Below are positions 53,027-63,029 of a stretch of DNA of 64,000 bases, in pieces; position 1 is the stretch's first letter, and each line of letters starts with the position of its first letter. Both the position numbers and the translations under genes were made by a program. This DNA is from Singulisphaera sp. GP187 (GTDB lineage Bacteria; Planctomycetota; Phycisphaerae; Phycisphaerales; SM1A02): contig CAMBXO010000012.1 in assembly GCA_945871915.1 (NCBI GenBank), forward strand, positions 1 through 64,000. The letters are read 5' to 3'. Below the pieces are notes generated by a model, which was given only the letters and a program-made list of their open reading frames with translations, did not search any database and was not told the origin of the DNA.

Positions 53027-54213
53027 GCGACCGCTCCCAACGCCTCGATGCCTCGTGGTCGGCGCATCGCAAGATTCATCAGCAATCCGGTAGCAATCCA
53101 CAACGCCACCAAACTGCTTCCGCCGTAACTCACAAAGGGCAGCGTGACGCCGGTAATCGGAAGCACGCCAAGCGTCATGCCAGTGTTAATCACCATTTGA
53201 CCCGCAAAGGTAGCGGCGATTCCGATGCACACCAGCCTTGAGAAACTGTCGCGGGCATACAGTGCTATCAACAAGGCCCCCAGCGCGTACACCAGCCCGC
53301 AACCCCATGTGATCAGGCCGCCCACAAAACCCCACCGACAGCAAATCACCGCAAAGATCATGTCGTTGTGTTCTTCGGGTAGCCGATTGTGGCGAACCAA
53401 CGCGCGGGCTTGATCAGCGCCCATACCCATCAATCCGCCGCTGCCCACCAGCGTCATGGCCCGATCCGCCTGAAAGCCAATGTCTCTGGCGTAGCGATCA
53501 TCTCCATTCAATTGTGCCCACAACGCATCGACCCGCTCGCGTTGATGAGACTTGAGAAACGGATAACTCACGGGAGCCAGCATCGCCACGCCAAGAATCA
53601 GATAGGCAACATGTCGCTTGCGAGCACCCGACGCAAGCACCATGGCCACCACGGCCGGAGCCAACATGAGTGCGGTGCCAAGGTCTGGTTCCACCAGAAT
53701 CAGCAACATGGGCGGCGCCGCCATGGCGAATGGCACAATGAATCCCTTGAACTTTCGAATCTGTTCTGCCGAGCGAATCCACTGCGCTAACGCAAACACC
53801 ACCGCAATTTTGGCAATTTCACTTGGCTGAAAATCAAAAACCTGCAAACTGATCCACCGGCGAGCACCGTTCTTGGGTCGCACGAGCCACTCCGGAATTC
53901 CTGGAATCAAAACAAACAGCAGCAGCGCAAGGCTTAGAAAGTAAAGCGGCCACGCCGCCTTGGCCAGTTGCCGTGCATTGGGTAGACACACCGCCGCCGC
54001 AGCGAGAATGCCAACAAGAGCGAACACCGCCTGCCGCTTGGCAAGTCCAGGTTCTGTGGTGCCAATGGCCAACACACCAATCACGCTCAACATGGCCGCG
54101 CCGATCACGGACACCCAGCCAACATGAAGCCACATCACGCCACCTCGACCGTGACGAGAAATCTGCACGCTGTCTCCTCGCGGAGAAAGAGTTCCAGCAA
54201 TCAGGCCGCTCAT
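53023..54213 (-). CDS. rodA: Rod-shape SEDS glycosyltransferase
   Basis: 396 residues, about ten membrane helices. SEDS motifs: NGARRWISLQVFDFQPSEIAKIA, LLILVEPDLGTALMLAP, QLNGDDRYARDIGFQADRAM followed by GSGGLMGMGADQ, LPEEHNDMIFAVI, and VLPITGVTLPFVSYGGSSLVALW. These place it in RodA/FtsW; partnership with PBP2 on the same transcript supports RodA. It polymerises lipid II into glycan strands for elongation. Translation is coupled to mrdA upstream (ATGA) and rsmG downstream. Residues 1-25 form a cytoplasmic lead longer than in E. coli RodA. Confidence 0.9.
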   Translation of the reverse strand: MSGLIAGTLSPRGDSVQISRHGRGGVMWLHVGWVSVIGAAMLSVIGVLAIGTTEPGLAKRQAVFALVGILAAAAVCLPNARQLAKAAWPLYFLSLALLLFVLIPGIPEWLVRPKNGARRWISLQVFDFQPSEIAKIAVVFALAQWIRSAEQIRKFKGFIVPFAMAAPPMLLILVEPDLGTALMLAPAVVAMVLASGARKRHVAYLILGVAMLAPVSYPFLKSHQRERVDALWAQLNGDDRYARDIGFQADRAMTLVGSGGLMGMGADQARALVRHNRLPEEHNDMIFAVICCRWGFVGGLITWGCGLVYALGALLIALYARDSFSRLVCIGIAATFAGQMVINTGMTLGVLPITGVTLPFVSYGGSSLVALWIATGLLMNLAMRRPRGIEALGAVA

Positions 54214-56606
54214 CCTTCTGGATCCTCAGCTTCGGGTGGCCCCACATCCATGTCATTGGCGTTGTAGAGAGCGCGTGATTTTTTTGAGGGCGTGCGCGGC
54301 TTTCCGCCTGACTTCTCACCATCAAGGTAGCCCTCATCCAGTAAAGCTCGAACCACCTGCTCTGCAATTGGCCCCGCCGTCTTTCCACCACTACCTCCAT
54401 ATTCCACCAGCACAGCGATGGCAAACATGGGTTCTTTCTCAGCCCGATCACCCACCAAGCCAACAAACCACGAGTGATCCAGCCCCTTGAGAATGCGACG
54501 AGGCGAGCCATCTCCGTCACCGTCCACCACCAACGGAGAGGCTTGAGCCGTGCCGGTCTTGCCTTGCACGCGCACACCCGGCACATCAAAGATCACTTCG
54601 GTCGAACCGTCTCCGTATTTCACATGATGACCGGTTCCATGATTGGCCTCCACGGCTTGCCGCAGTCCCTCGATCGCTCGCTTGCGAGCTTCATCAGGAA
54701 TGTTGAGCGAACCGGTTCGACGATCCGGCGGCAGCGCGGCATCGTCGCTCACAATGCGAGCATCACGCAGCACGCCGCCCCGTGCGAGTGTTGCAAAGGC
54801 GTTGGCCGCTTGCAGCGGAGTCCATGCAATCGGCCCCTGTCCGATGCCCAGAATGATCGGCGTGAACGCATCGCGTCGCGCCTCAAGTCGCGTCATGTCT
54901 TCATCACTTGGAAGAATGCCGGTGCCTTCACCTGCATCACCTCGCTTGGCAGCAATCTTGGATCCTTGCAGACCCGTCCCAAGCGTTTGTCCAACGCCCA
55001 AGTCGCGGTACCACTGCACCATGCCGCGTAATCCAAATTTTTGCGCCACGGTATAAAAATAAATATTGCAACTTCGGCTGATCGCTTCTTCAATGGAGAG
55101 TGGGCCTCCCGAAAGACCCGAGTGCGTGCTCATGCCATGTTCGGGCCGCCAAATCCAGCACCGCGCCTTGTCTTTCAACTCTGGAAAGAAGTGCCCCTGA
55201 CACACAACCGCTCCCTTGGTTGGAAAGCGATTCTTCGCAACCGCCCCCGCATACACCAGCGGCTTCACAATACTGCCGGGTGGATAGACCGCCTCGGCCG
55301 CGCGATCAAGACCCGGCACCAAACGCCGACGATCACTTGCAGACAAGTCATCGCTATCCGCAAGCGTGGGCCATGAACCCAAAGCCAGAATGTCGCCGGT
55401 TTCAATTTCAAGAACAACCGCTGCACTGGCAAGTGCGGTCCCATCCGGAAGTGGCGGCGGCTTGCCACCATGTTGCCACGGCTGAACTTTTGTTAATCCC
55501 AATCTCGGATTCAGAATGGCTTGCACCCGTGCCTGAAGCCCTGCATCAATGGTGAGTTTCAGATCTCGACCCGGCTTGGGATCCTCACGCTCGGTCTGAT
55601 TGGTGTCCAACTTTGTTCGCAACTGTCCACGCTCACCTCGCAACCAATCTTCGTAGGCCGCTTCCAATCCGCGAGAACCAATGGAATCCGGCGTGGGGCC
55701 GTAGCCACCTGCATCCACACTTCCATCGGGACGGGTAAACGGCCTGCGAGCAAGGTCTTCCGCCCACACATCGCCTCGCACAGAACCCAGCACATGATCA
55801 AGAACGCCCGCCACGCGAACGGTTTTCAGTCCGCCTCGCCGAAGCGGCGCGGGCAATGTGCTGGCATCCATTTGCACATCGGCACTGCTCCACAATTGCA
55901 CTCGCCGCGTTCCATCGAGCACCTCCACCGTGCCCGGATACGCGTCGCCTAATTTGCGCAATGCAAACGCAACCGCATCCGGAACATGTTGCACCAACAC
56001 ATGGCTCATGCGTTGCTCTCGAATGGGGGTGGGTTTCACACCCACATCCGCTTGCTCCCCCTGGCGTGCGCTGGCCTCACGCTGACGCAACCACAGACCT
56101 TCGGCCCGCCGCTCCACGCGACTGAACACCTCACGCATGGTTCCATCCAGTTGGGATCTCGGCACTTCGCACAGCGTGGACACTTGATTCAACACACCGT
56201 CCAAGACTCCCTGCCACGGCGGAATTCTTGATTCAATCGCCGCGTCACGGGCTGACTTTGGCAACTTACTCCACAACGATCGACCAAACGAGTGACGCGC
56301 GTCCCGTTCGGCATGCTCGCGTACCCACGATCCATTCACCACCGCGTAGTCAATCGCCACATCCCATGCGGGAACATCCATGGCGAGCACTCGGCCCTTG
56401 CGGTCAATGATCGACCCTCGAATGGTGGGAAGCCAAATGGATCGATCGAGGCGAGACTCCGCCTCCTCTCGCAATTCCTCGCCGTGCCAAACAGTCAGGG
56501 CCCACAGACGAAACACCAGCAAGCCCACCAGCCCGATCGCACACATGCCCAGAAAGCCAATGCGTCGTCTGGCTCGAAGCGAAGCGGCATTCGCGGTGGC
56601 GACCAT
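54210..56606 (-). CDS. mrdA: Penicillin-binding protein 2 (transpeptidase)
   Basis: 798 residues. N-terminal membrane helix ([19 protein letters not shown]), pedestal/dimerisation domain (about 50-370), transpeptidase domain with Sxx[14 protein letters not shown] (about 443), Sx[10 protein letters not shown] (about 511) and [14 protein letters not shown] (about 683). All catalytic residues present. It cross-links peptidoglycan during elongation with RodA. A basic/acidic C-terminal tail ([18 protein letters not shown], then [11 protein letters not shown]) is longer than usual. It is the first gene of the transcript; the divergent ychF start lies 81 bases away. Confidence 0.9.
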   Translation of the reverse strand: MVATANAASLRARRRIGFLGMCAIGLVGLLVFRLWALTVWHGEELREEAESRLDRSIWLPTIRGSIIDRKGRVLAMDVPAWDVAIDYAVVNGSWVREHAERDARHSFGRSLWSKLPKSARDAAIESRIPPWQGVLDGVLNQVSTLCEVPRSQLDGTMREVFSRVERRAEGLWLRQREASARQGEQADVGVKPTPIREQRMSHVLVQHVPDAVAFALRKLGDAYPGTVEVLDGTRRVQLWSSADVQMDASTLPAPLRRGGLKTVRVAGVLDHVLGSVRGDVWAEDLARRPFTRPDGSVDAGGYGPTPDSIGSRGLEAAYEDWLRGERGQLRTKLDTNQTEREDPKPGRDLKLTIDAGLQARVQAILNPRLGLTKVQPWQHGGKPPPLPDGTALASAAVVLEIETGDILALGSWPTLADSDDLSASDRRRLVPGLDRAAEAVYPPGSIVKPLVYAGAVAKNRFPTKGAVVCQGHFFPELKDKARCWIWRPEHGMSTHSGLSGGPLSIEEAISRSCNIYFYTVAQKFGLRGMVQWYRDLGVGQTLGTGLQGSKIAAKRGDAGEGTGILPSDEDMTRLEARRDAFTPIILGIGQGPIAWTPLQAANAFATLARGGVLRDARIVSDDAALPPDRRTGSLNIPDEARKRAIEGLRQAVEANHGTGHHVKYGDGSTEVIFDVPGVRVQGKTGTAQASPLVVDGDGDGSPRRILKGLDHSWFVGLVGDRAEKEPMFAIAVLVEYGGSGGKTAGPIAEQVVRALLDEGYLDGEKSGGKPRTPSKKSRALYNANDMDVGPPEAEDPEG

Positions 56607-56687
56607 GCACCGATCCTATCGCGTGAAGATTGCGTTCCGCCGCTACCATCCTTCCCCGCAACAACGCGGCTGGAGCAAGCACCCCCT

Positions 56688-57776
56688 ATGGAATGCGGAA
56701 TCGTCGGACTTCCTAATGTCGGCAAGAGCACGCTCTTTAACGCGCTCACCTCGGCTGGCATCGCCGCGGCAAATTATCCATTTTGCACCATCGAACCCAA
56801 TGTTGGCGTGGTCAGCGTTCCCGATGACCGGCTTGCCAAACTTGCAAGCTTTATCAAGAGCGAAAAAATCCTCCCTGCGGCCGTTCGTGTGGTGGACATC
56901 GCCGGACTGGTGCGCGGCGCCAGCGAAGGCGAGGGCCTTGGCAACAAATTTCTAAGTCACATTCGCGAAGTCGATGCCATTCTGCATGTGGTCCGCTGCT
57001 TTGAAGACTCCGATGTCATGCATGTGGATGGCCATCCGGATCCGATTCGAGATATCGAGACCATTGACATTGAGCTGGCGCTAGCCGATCTGCAAAGCGT
57101 GGAAGTGAATCTGGACAAGCAGCAGCGACTCAAACGAAGTGGCGACAAAGAGGCAAGTGCCAAAGTTTCCTATTTGGAGCGGGCCTTTGAACTGCTGAAG
57201 GATGGCAAGCCGTTGCGGCTTGGCGCGTGGAGCCACGAGGACACCACGTTAGGCCGAGGTCTTGGTTTGATTACAGCGAAACCCGTTTTGTATGTGGCCA
57301 ATGTCAACGACAGCGATCTTCAGGGGACTGGCCCCATGGTGCAACTGGTGCGGGCACGGGCAATGGCCGAGAGCGGCGGCGTGGTGGTGGTGTGCGCCAA
57401 AATCGAAAGTGAACTTGCCGAACTTTCAGAATCCGATCGCGGAGAAATGCTGACCAGTCTTGGCATGACGCAGCCGGCGCTTGCGACGGTGGCGCGCGCT
57501 GCCTACGACTTGCTTGGCTTGCAGAGTTATTTCACCGCCGGCCCGAAGGAAATTCGCGCGTGGACCATTCATCGCGGCGACACCGCGCCACAGGCTGCTG
57601 GGGTGATTCACACGGACTTTGAAAAGGGATTTATTCGCGCCGAGTGCTACGGAATCAAAGACCTGGTACAGCATGGAAGCGAAAAAGCGATTCGCGAAGC
57701 GGGCAAACTACGGAGCGAAGGCCGCGGGTATGTGATGCAGGACGGCGATGTGGTGCACTTTCTGTTTAATGTGTGA
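56688..57776 (+). CDS. ychF: Obg-like ATPase YchF
   Basis: 362 residues from ATG 56688 ([15 protein letters not shown]). P-loop GLPNVGKST at 7-15, [39 protein letters not shown] (DxxG plus switch), NVNDSDL at the NKxD position and the C-terminal TGS domain ending [17 protein letters not shown]. YchF has an ATPase preference via the N-x-x-D-type G4 motif and binds ribosomes. Universal and of normal length (363 is common). It interrupts the minus-strand peptidoglycan gene block. Confidence 0.95.
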   Translation: MECGIVGLPNVGKSTLFNALTSAGIAAANYPFCTIEPNVGVVSVPDDRLAKLASFIKSEKILPAAVRVVDIAGLVRGASEGEGLGNKFLSHIREVDAILHVVRCFEDSDVMHVDGHPDPIRDIETIDIELALADLQSVEVNLDKQQRLKRSGDKEASAKVSYLERAFELLKDGKPLRLGAWSHEDTTLGRGLGLITAKPVLYVANVNDSDLQGTGPMVQLVRARAMAESGGVVVVCAKIESELAELSESDRGEMLTSLGMTQPALATVARAAYDLLGLQSYFTAGPKEIRAWTIHRGDTAPQAAGVIHTDFEKGFIRAECYGIKDLVQHGSEKAIREAGKLRSEGRGYVMQDGDVVHFLFNV

Positions 57777-57803
57777 CGCCAATGGCGTGTGGCCCGTTTG
57801 GTG

Positions 57804-59006
57804 CTAACGCAATTTCAGGAACACCAGCGCCACCATGGAGAGCAGCACGCCCAGAAGCCAGAATCGCACCACCGTTTGCGTCTCTTTCCATCCGCCCAAT
57901 TGAAAATGATGGTGAATCGGCGCGCAGCGAAAAACGCGGCGACCGGTCCCTGACATCTTTCGAGTGATCTTGAATGTGCCAATTTGAATGAGCGAACTGG
58001 CCGCCTCCAGAAAAAATACTCCACCGACGACGATGAGCAGAAATTCCTGCCGAACGGCAATAAACATGACTGCCAACAATCCACCCAATGCCAGACTGCC
58101 GGTGTCGCCCATAAACACACTGGCCGGTTGACAGTTGAACCAGAGAAATCCCATACACGCGCCGCTCATTGCGCCGGCAATCACCATGAGTTCTCCCGCG
58201 TGCTGCACATGCGGCACCATCAGAAAGTAACTCGCGCGAGGACTCGCGGCGATGCCCACCACCACCATGGCCATAAAGCTTGCAATCAGAATAAGACCTG
58301 TGGCAAGTCCATCCATGCCGTCAGTCAAGTTGACTGCATTGCTGGTGGCCATCACCACGATGGCAGCCAGTGCCGTGAACCAAAAAATGCCCAGCACGAT
58401 CACTCCAGAAGCCACCGCTGGTGGCTGAACCAAGCTGGCAGAAATGCTGGTGGGCGGATAGGTGCGTTGAAACGGAAGATTGAGCACTTGTGCATCCACC
58501 GAACCCGCACTCCGCCACAAGAACCAACCTGCAATGGCGCCGATGCCGAATTGAAAGAGAAGTTTTTCCCACGGGAACAATCCATCGCGGCTTCCGGGTT
58601 GGCGGCGTGCGGCATTGAGTTTGAGCCAGTCATCCATACTTCCAAGCAAGGCCAGCATCACCATGACCACCAGCGCAATCTTGGACGGCATACTGTGCCA
58701 CACATCCGCAAGCAACAGCGAAGTGATCAGAATGGAACCGATCAGCAGCATGCCGCCCATGGTGGGTGTGGCGCTCTTGTCTTTCATGAGTTCATTCAGC
58801 GTTCCGTGATTGAACTCAGGCGTGTCCCCCACTTTGCGGTGACGCAACCACGCAATGGTTGCCGGCCCACAGAGACGCACCGTGGCAAACGCCAGAAGAA
58901 CGGCCAGAAATGCCCGGAATTCCAACTGATACATCACCTGAACGACCGCGGAAAGTCCGCGCTCATCAAGCCAATTCTGAGCCCATTCAACAAGGTTAAA
59001 AAGCAT
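57804..59006 (-). CDS. mraY: Phospho-N-acetylmuramoyl-pentapeptide transferase
   Basis: 400 residues, about ten membrane helices. Motifs: DKSATPTMGGMLLI, MDDWLKLNAARRQ, NAVNLTDGMDGLATG (catalytic Asp pair region), VFMGDTGSLALGG and RCAPIHHHFQLGGWKE, the HHHF motif of MraY. It makes lipid I from UDP-MurNAc-pentapeptide and undecaprenyl phosphate at the membrane. AGGAA is seven bases upstream of the ATG. It is the last gene of the fmt-queA-murE-murF-mraY run, 18 bases after murF, and is convergent with ychF. Confidence 0.95.
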   Translation of the reverse strand: MLFNLVEWAQNWLDERGLSAVVQVMYQLEFRAFLAVLLAFATVRLCGPATIAWLRHRKVGDTPEFNHGTLNELMKDKSATPTMGGMLLIGSILITSLLLADVWHSMPSKIALVVMVMLALLGSMDDWLKLNAARRQPGSRDGLFPWEKLLFQFGIGAIAGWFLWRSAGSVDAQVLNLPFQRTYPPTSISASLVQPPAVASGVIVLGIFWFTALAAIVVMATSNAVNLTDGMDGLATGLILIASFMAMVVVGIAASPRASYFLMVPHVQHAGELMVIAGAMSGACMGFLWFNCQPASVFMGDTGSLALGGLLAVMFIAVRQEFLLIVVGGVFFLEAASSLIQIGTFKITRKMSGTGRRVFRCAPIHHHFQLGGWKETQTVVRFWLLGVLLSMVALVFLKLR

Positions 59007-59024
59007 GAAATTCCTGTGGGGCGT

Positions 59025-60458
59025 TCATCGACCGATCAGGCTCCCCTTCTTCTGTTCGTGCAACAAAGAAATTGCCGTCACCAAACGCTCCATGCCGCTG
59101 CCTCGCGACCCCTTGACCAGCACGGCATCGCCCGGGCGAAGGCGGGCCGCCAGTCGAGCGGAATCCTGCTGTAAATCCGCTGATATTTCAAAGGCGGCGT
59201 GCGGAGCAACCTCCACAAGCCCACGGACAAAGTGCGTGCCGTTCTTCCCGCACGCTAGGAACACATCCGGCGGACCCGCAGCGAAGGCTCGGCCAAGGTG
59301 CCGCCCCACCATGGCGTGGAGTTCATCCGATTGCTCACCGAGTTCAAGCATGTCCCCCAAGGCCACCACCCGTCGCTGCATGGTGCCTGTGAGTTCGGCA
59401 AAGGTTGCGATGGCGGCCAGCATGGCATCCGGATTGGCGTTGTAGGCATCATTGAAAATGGAAATGCCCCCCATGTCCGAACGAGCCATCCGCATGTCGG
59501 CCGGTGCCACGGTCGCCATGGCCGCAACCACGCGGTCGGCAGAAAGTCCCAGCCCCATGAGGGCGGCCAAAGCGCCGAGGGCATTCATGGCGTTGTGCGC
59601 ACCTGACAATTGAAGATCCATGTGGATCACTCCACTTGGAGTGAACGCTGTGATGGTTTGCGCTCCATCCGCCCGTTGCTCTCGATGCACCATGCGGAAC
59701 GCGTTCAACCCCCGTACGCCAAAGCCGTACACCTTTCCACCTGCAGGCAAAGGTTCCCGTAACGCAGCGGCGAGCAAATGATCGTGATCGCCTTGCACCA
59801 CCAGAAGTCCCGCAGGCTGTAAGCCGCGAGCAAGCGTTGCCTTTTCCCTGGCAATGGCTTCGCGAGATCCAAGTCCTTCAAGGTGCGCAGTGCCAGCGTT
59901 CATCACCATGGCAACACGCGGCGCGGCCATGCGAGCCAGCGGCTCAATTTCTCCAGGGTGATTCATGCCAATCTCTAAGACCAGAAACTGAGTCTCCGGT
60001 GGCGCCGAGAGCAACGTGAGCGGAACACCAAGGTGATTGTTGAAACTCTTGGGGCTGGCATGTGTGGGTCCAAACGCAGCACAGGCAGCCTCGACCAATC
60101 GTCGTGTGGTGGTCTTACCGGCACTTCCAGTGATCGCAATGCACAAGGCCTTGGGCAATCGCTGTCGCCACACCGTCGCCAACGCTTGCAACGCAATCAG
60201 CGAATCGTTGACCAGCAACCGCGGAATTGGAGCCACAACATTCGGGCGATCCACCATGCATCCAACAGCGCCCTGTGTGGCTGCTTCGCCAAGAAATTCG
60301 TGCGCATCGAATCGCTCACCTCGCAAGGCAACAAACATTCGCCCGTTGAGTTGATCGCGTGTATCTGTTCCGATTCCCGTTATGTCCGCGGGCGGCGCAT
60401 CAAGCCATCGACCACCTGTGATGGATGCCATCTCGCTAGGCGAGAGGAAGTGGGTCAC
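59025..60458 (-). CDS. murF: UDP-MurNAc-tripeptide:D-Ala-D-Ala ligase
   Basis: 477 residues from a GTG overlapping the murE stop (GTGA). N-terminal domain: GTDTRDQLNGRMFVALRGERFDAHEF; central ATPase: ITGSAGKTTTRRLVEA (P-loop near 112), SPKSFNNHLGVPLTLL and EIGMNHPGEIEPLARM; C-terminal: ISIFNDAYNANPDAMLAAI and VALGDMLELGEQSDELH. All are MurF signatures. It adds D-Ala-D-Ala to UDP-MurNAc-tripeptide in the cytoplasm. Confidence 0.95.
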   Translation of the reverse strand: MTHFLSPSEMASITGGRWLDAPPADITGIGTDTRDQLNGRMFVALRGERFDAHEFLGEAATQGAVGCMVDRPNVVAPIPRLLVNDSLIALQALATVWRQRLPKALCIAITGSAGKTTTRRLVEAACAAFGPTHASPKSFNNHLGVPLTLLSAPPETQFLVLEIGMNHPGEIEPLARMAAPRVAMVMNAGTAHLEGLGSREAIAREKATLARGLQPAGLLVVQGDHDHLLAAALREPLPAGGKVYGFGVRGLNAFRMVHREQRADGAQTITAFTPSGVIHMDLQLSGAHNAMNALGALAALMGLGLSADRVVAAMATVAPADMRMARSDMGGISIFNDAYNANPDAMLAAIATFAELTGTMQRRVVALGDMLELGEQSDELHAMVGRHLGRAFAAGPPDVFLACGKNGTHFVRGLVEVAPHAAFEISADLQQDSARLAARLRPGDAVLVKGSRGSGMERLVTAISLLHEQKKGSLIGR

Positions 60459-61939
60459 GCTTCGCTTCCCACAGCCTGTAAAGCCTCGCGTGCAACGAGT
60501 CGATCATCAAAGGGCCGCTTCACTTTGCCGATGATTTGGTAATTCTCGTGCCCCTTTCCTGCAATCACCACCGCATCACCGGGTCGCGCCATCTGCACCG
60601 CATGATGAATGGCCTCGCGGCGATCAATCACACTGGTCACACGATCGGCCCGGTGAGGCGGCACGCCGCCCTCAATTTCGCGCACGATGGCCGCGGGGTC
60701 CTCGGTGCGCGGATTGTCGCTGGTGATCACAATGCAATCTGCAAACTCGCAGGCAACGCGTGCCATGCGAGGTCGCTTGGTGCGATCTCGATCTCCACCG
60801 CAACCAAACACCACGATCAATCGACCACCTTCAGGCAGCGCGGGCCGCACCGCTCGCACAACATTCAGTAACGCATCATCGGTGTGCGCGTAGTCCACCA
60901 GCACCGCAAAGGGCGCCTCAGGATCCGTGACGGGTTCCAAGCGACCGGGCGGCGCCGACGCCTTGGCCATGGCCTGTTCCAATGCCGCGGTGGGCGCGCC
61001 GAGGACCCAAGCTCCCGCAACGGCCTGGAGTGCATTCATGCAATTGTGGCGACCCATCATCGGAAGACGCGCCGCCAGATCACCCCACGGCCCCTGCATT
61101 CGAACATGCATCGACCCAAGCCGAGCATCAAGAACCGAAACCTGCGCCTCAAGATTCTTTCCGCCTGAAAATCCACAACGAAGAACGCGAGCATGGCAAT
61201 CTCGCACCATGCGTTCATACGCCGGATCGTCGGCATTCACGATGGCGGTGGCGCTGCGACCTAATCCCTCGAACAATCGTGCCTTGGCCGACGCGTACTG
61301 CTCCATGGTGCCGTGATAATCCAAGTGATCGCCACTGAGATTGGTAAAGATGGCCACCGAGAAATCCAATCCGGCCACCCGTCCTTGATCGAGCGCGTGG
61401 CTGCTGGTTTCCATGCACACGCCGGTGCAACCGTTCGATTTCATTCTGGCAAGCAGCGTGGCCAGTTCGATTGCACCAGGCGTCGTCAATTCGCTCACGG
61501 ATTGTTTTTGCCCATCGTCCACACACACCGTTCCAATCAATCCATACCGTTCTCCCGCCACCGCCATGCACTGCTGCAACAGAAACGCGATTGTTGTTTT
61601 TCCATTGGTGCCGGTCACGCCAGCCACACGCATGTTTCGAGCAGGAAACCCGAGAAACGCGTGCGAAAGTTCCGCCACCGCCGCAGCAGGATGTGCGGTT
61701 CGCGCAATTGGAATGCCCGCAGGAACGGCAACTCCGTCCGCTGCAACAACGGCCACCGCGCCGTGGGCGAGTGCACTGGCCACAAACGAACCTCCGTCCG
61801 AGTGTGCACCGGGTCGAGCAACAAACAGCGACCCTCGTGAAACCAATCTGCTGTCATCGGCAATCGAAACAATCTCCGCGTCGTGAATCCCCTCACGCCT
61901 TAACGACGGAAGACTTCGAACCAAATCGGAGAATTGCAT
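60455..61939 (-). CDS. murE: UDP-MurNAc-dipeptide ligase (meso-DAP type)
   Basis: 494 residues from ATG 61939; a longer frame from 62065 overlaps queA and is rejected. DSRLVSRGSLFVARPG, P-loop VTGTNGKTT near 116, METSSHALDQGR, TNLSGDHLDYHG, and SDNPRTEDPAAIV: the DNPR-type motif is that of enzymes adding meso-diaminopimelate rather than lysine. GKGHENYQIIGK is near the end. It acts in the cytoplasm between MurD and MurF. It overlaps murF and follows queA by 13 bases. Confidence 0.95.
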   Translation of the reverse strand: MQFSDLVRSLPSLRREGIHDAEIVSIADDSRLVSRGSLFVARPGAHSDGGSFVASALAHGAVAVVAADGVAVPAGIPIARTAHPAAAVAELSHAFLGFPARNMRVAGVTGTNGKTTIAFLLQQCMAVAGERYGLIGTVCVDDGQKQSVSELTTPGAIELATLLARMKSNGCTGVCMETSSHALDQGRVAGLDFSVAIFTNLSGDHLDYHGTMEQYASAKARLFEGLGRSATAIVNADDPAYERMVRDCHARVLRCGFSGGKNLEAQVSVLDARLGSMHVRMQGPWGDLAARLPMMGRHNCMNALQAVAGAWVLGAPTAALEQAMAKASAPPGRLEPVTDPEAPFAVLVDYAHTDDALLNVVRAVRPALPEGGRLIVVFGCGGDRDRTKRPRMARVACEFADCIVITSDNPRTEDPAAIVREIEGGVPPHRADRVTSVIDRREAIHHAVQMARPGDAVVIAGKGHENYQIIGKVKRPFDDRLVAREALQAVGSEA

Positions 61940-61952
61940 AGCGTCAGAGTAC

Positions 61953-63029
61953 CTACACCACCAACATGCAGTCTCCGTATGAATAAAACCGATAGCCCTG
62001 TTGCTGCGCGATCGCATACAACTGCTTGAGACGGTCCAAGCCAACGAAGGCTGCCACCAAGGCAATCAGCGTGCTACGCGGAAGATGAAAATTTGTCAGC
62101 AATGCCGAGACATGTCGGAACGAGTGTCCGGGTTGTATGAGCATCGTTGCAACGCCTGCATACGCATCCAACGGCAGTGGCTCCGGCAGACTCTCCACCG
62201 CGCGTACGGTCGTTGTTCCCACCACAACAATCCGGCCGGTGCCAGTGGATCGAAATAATCGCAGTGCGTCCAAGGCCTCTGCTTCAATCTCATATCGCTC
62301 CGAATGCATCGCATGGTGCGCAAGCCACTCGCATTCAATCGGCTGAAAGGTGCCCAGTCCAACTTCGAGCGTAATGTTCTGGCGACGCACACCCATTTGG
62401 TGAATGCGTTCAAGCAAACCCTGCGTCAAGTGCAAACCAGCCGTCGGTGCGGCCACGGAGTGCATGTGGTGATCGTCCGCATACACCGTCTGGTAACGCA
62501 CGCGATCAAACTGATCGGGATGAGTATGCGTGTGCCGAGCTTTCACAATGTAGGGAGGCAACGGCGTGCGCCCCGCGTGGTCCAAAGCTGCCTGCACCAA
62601 AACGCCTTCGTCAAATTTCACCAGCCACCCCTCAGCGGTCTTGCACTTGCACAGCAACCACGCGCCACCACGTCCTTTTTCGTCGATCAATTGCAGGCGA
62701 TCACCCTGCCGAAGTCGCCTCGCCCCCTTCACCAGCAACAACCACACTCCATCGCCGGTGTTGGTCGCAAGCAACCCCTCAAAGGACCGGCCATCGGCCT
62801 CGCGACGCATGAGCAGCCGCGCTGGCGAAACTTTGGTTCGATTGACCAGCAGTGTGTCATCACGACGAAGCCACTGCGGCAATTCGGCAACCCTTGTGTG
62901 GTGCACGCGATCCGTTGCACGGTCGTACACCATCATTTTCGCGGCATCCCTCGGTTCGACCGGCTCGGTCGCTATGCATGCGGGATCAAATGGATACTCC
63001 AAGTCGTCCGTGCGAAGTCCAGAATTCAC
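61953..63029 (-). CDS. queA: tRNA preQ1(34) S-adenosylmethionine ribosyltransferase-isomerase
   Basis: 358 residues from a GTG overlapping fmt (GTGA). QueA pattern: RTDDLEYPFDPACIATEPVEPRDAAKMMVYDR at the start (split by family-typical variation), LPPYIVK-like TPLPPYIVKARH, RVRYQTVYADDHHMHSVAAPTAGLHLTQGLLERI (VAAPTAGLHFT block) and the VGTTTVRAVES block, ending SRFYSYGDCMLV-like RFYSYGDCMLVV. It transfers the ribosyl part of SAM to preQ1 in tRNA during queuosine synthesis. Its coupling to murE and fmt is notable. Confidence 0.94.
   Translation of the reverse strand: MNSGLRTDDLEYPFDPACIATEPVEPRDAAKMMVYDRATDRVHHTRVAELPQWLRRDDTLLVNRTKVSPARLLMRREADGRSFEGLLATNTGDGVWLLLVKGARRLRQGDRLQLIDEKGRGGAWLLCKCKTAEGWLVKFDEGVLVQAALDHAGRTPLPPYIVKARHTHTHPDQFDRVRYQTVYADDHHMHSVAAPTAGLHLTQGLLERIHQMGVRRQNITLEVGLGTFQPIECEWLAHHAMHSERYEIEAEALDALRLFRSTGTGRIVVVGTTTVRAVESLPEPLPLDAYAGVATMLIQPGHSFRHVSALLTNFHLPRSTLIALVAAFVGLDRLKQLYAIAQQQGYRFYSYGDCMLVV

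Noticed and set aside
57776-57788. ACGCC-AAT-GGCGT hairpin as terminator between ychF and mraY
   Set aside because: Five-bp stem with a three-base loop and no T-run is too weak to call.
57984-59174. 396-residue plus-strand open frame antisense to mraY
   Set aside because: His/Arg/Gln-rich composition typical of antisense shadows of a membrane-protein gene; mraY is unmistakable.
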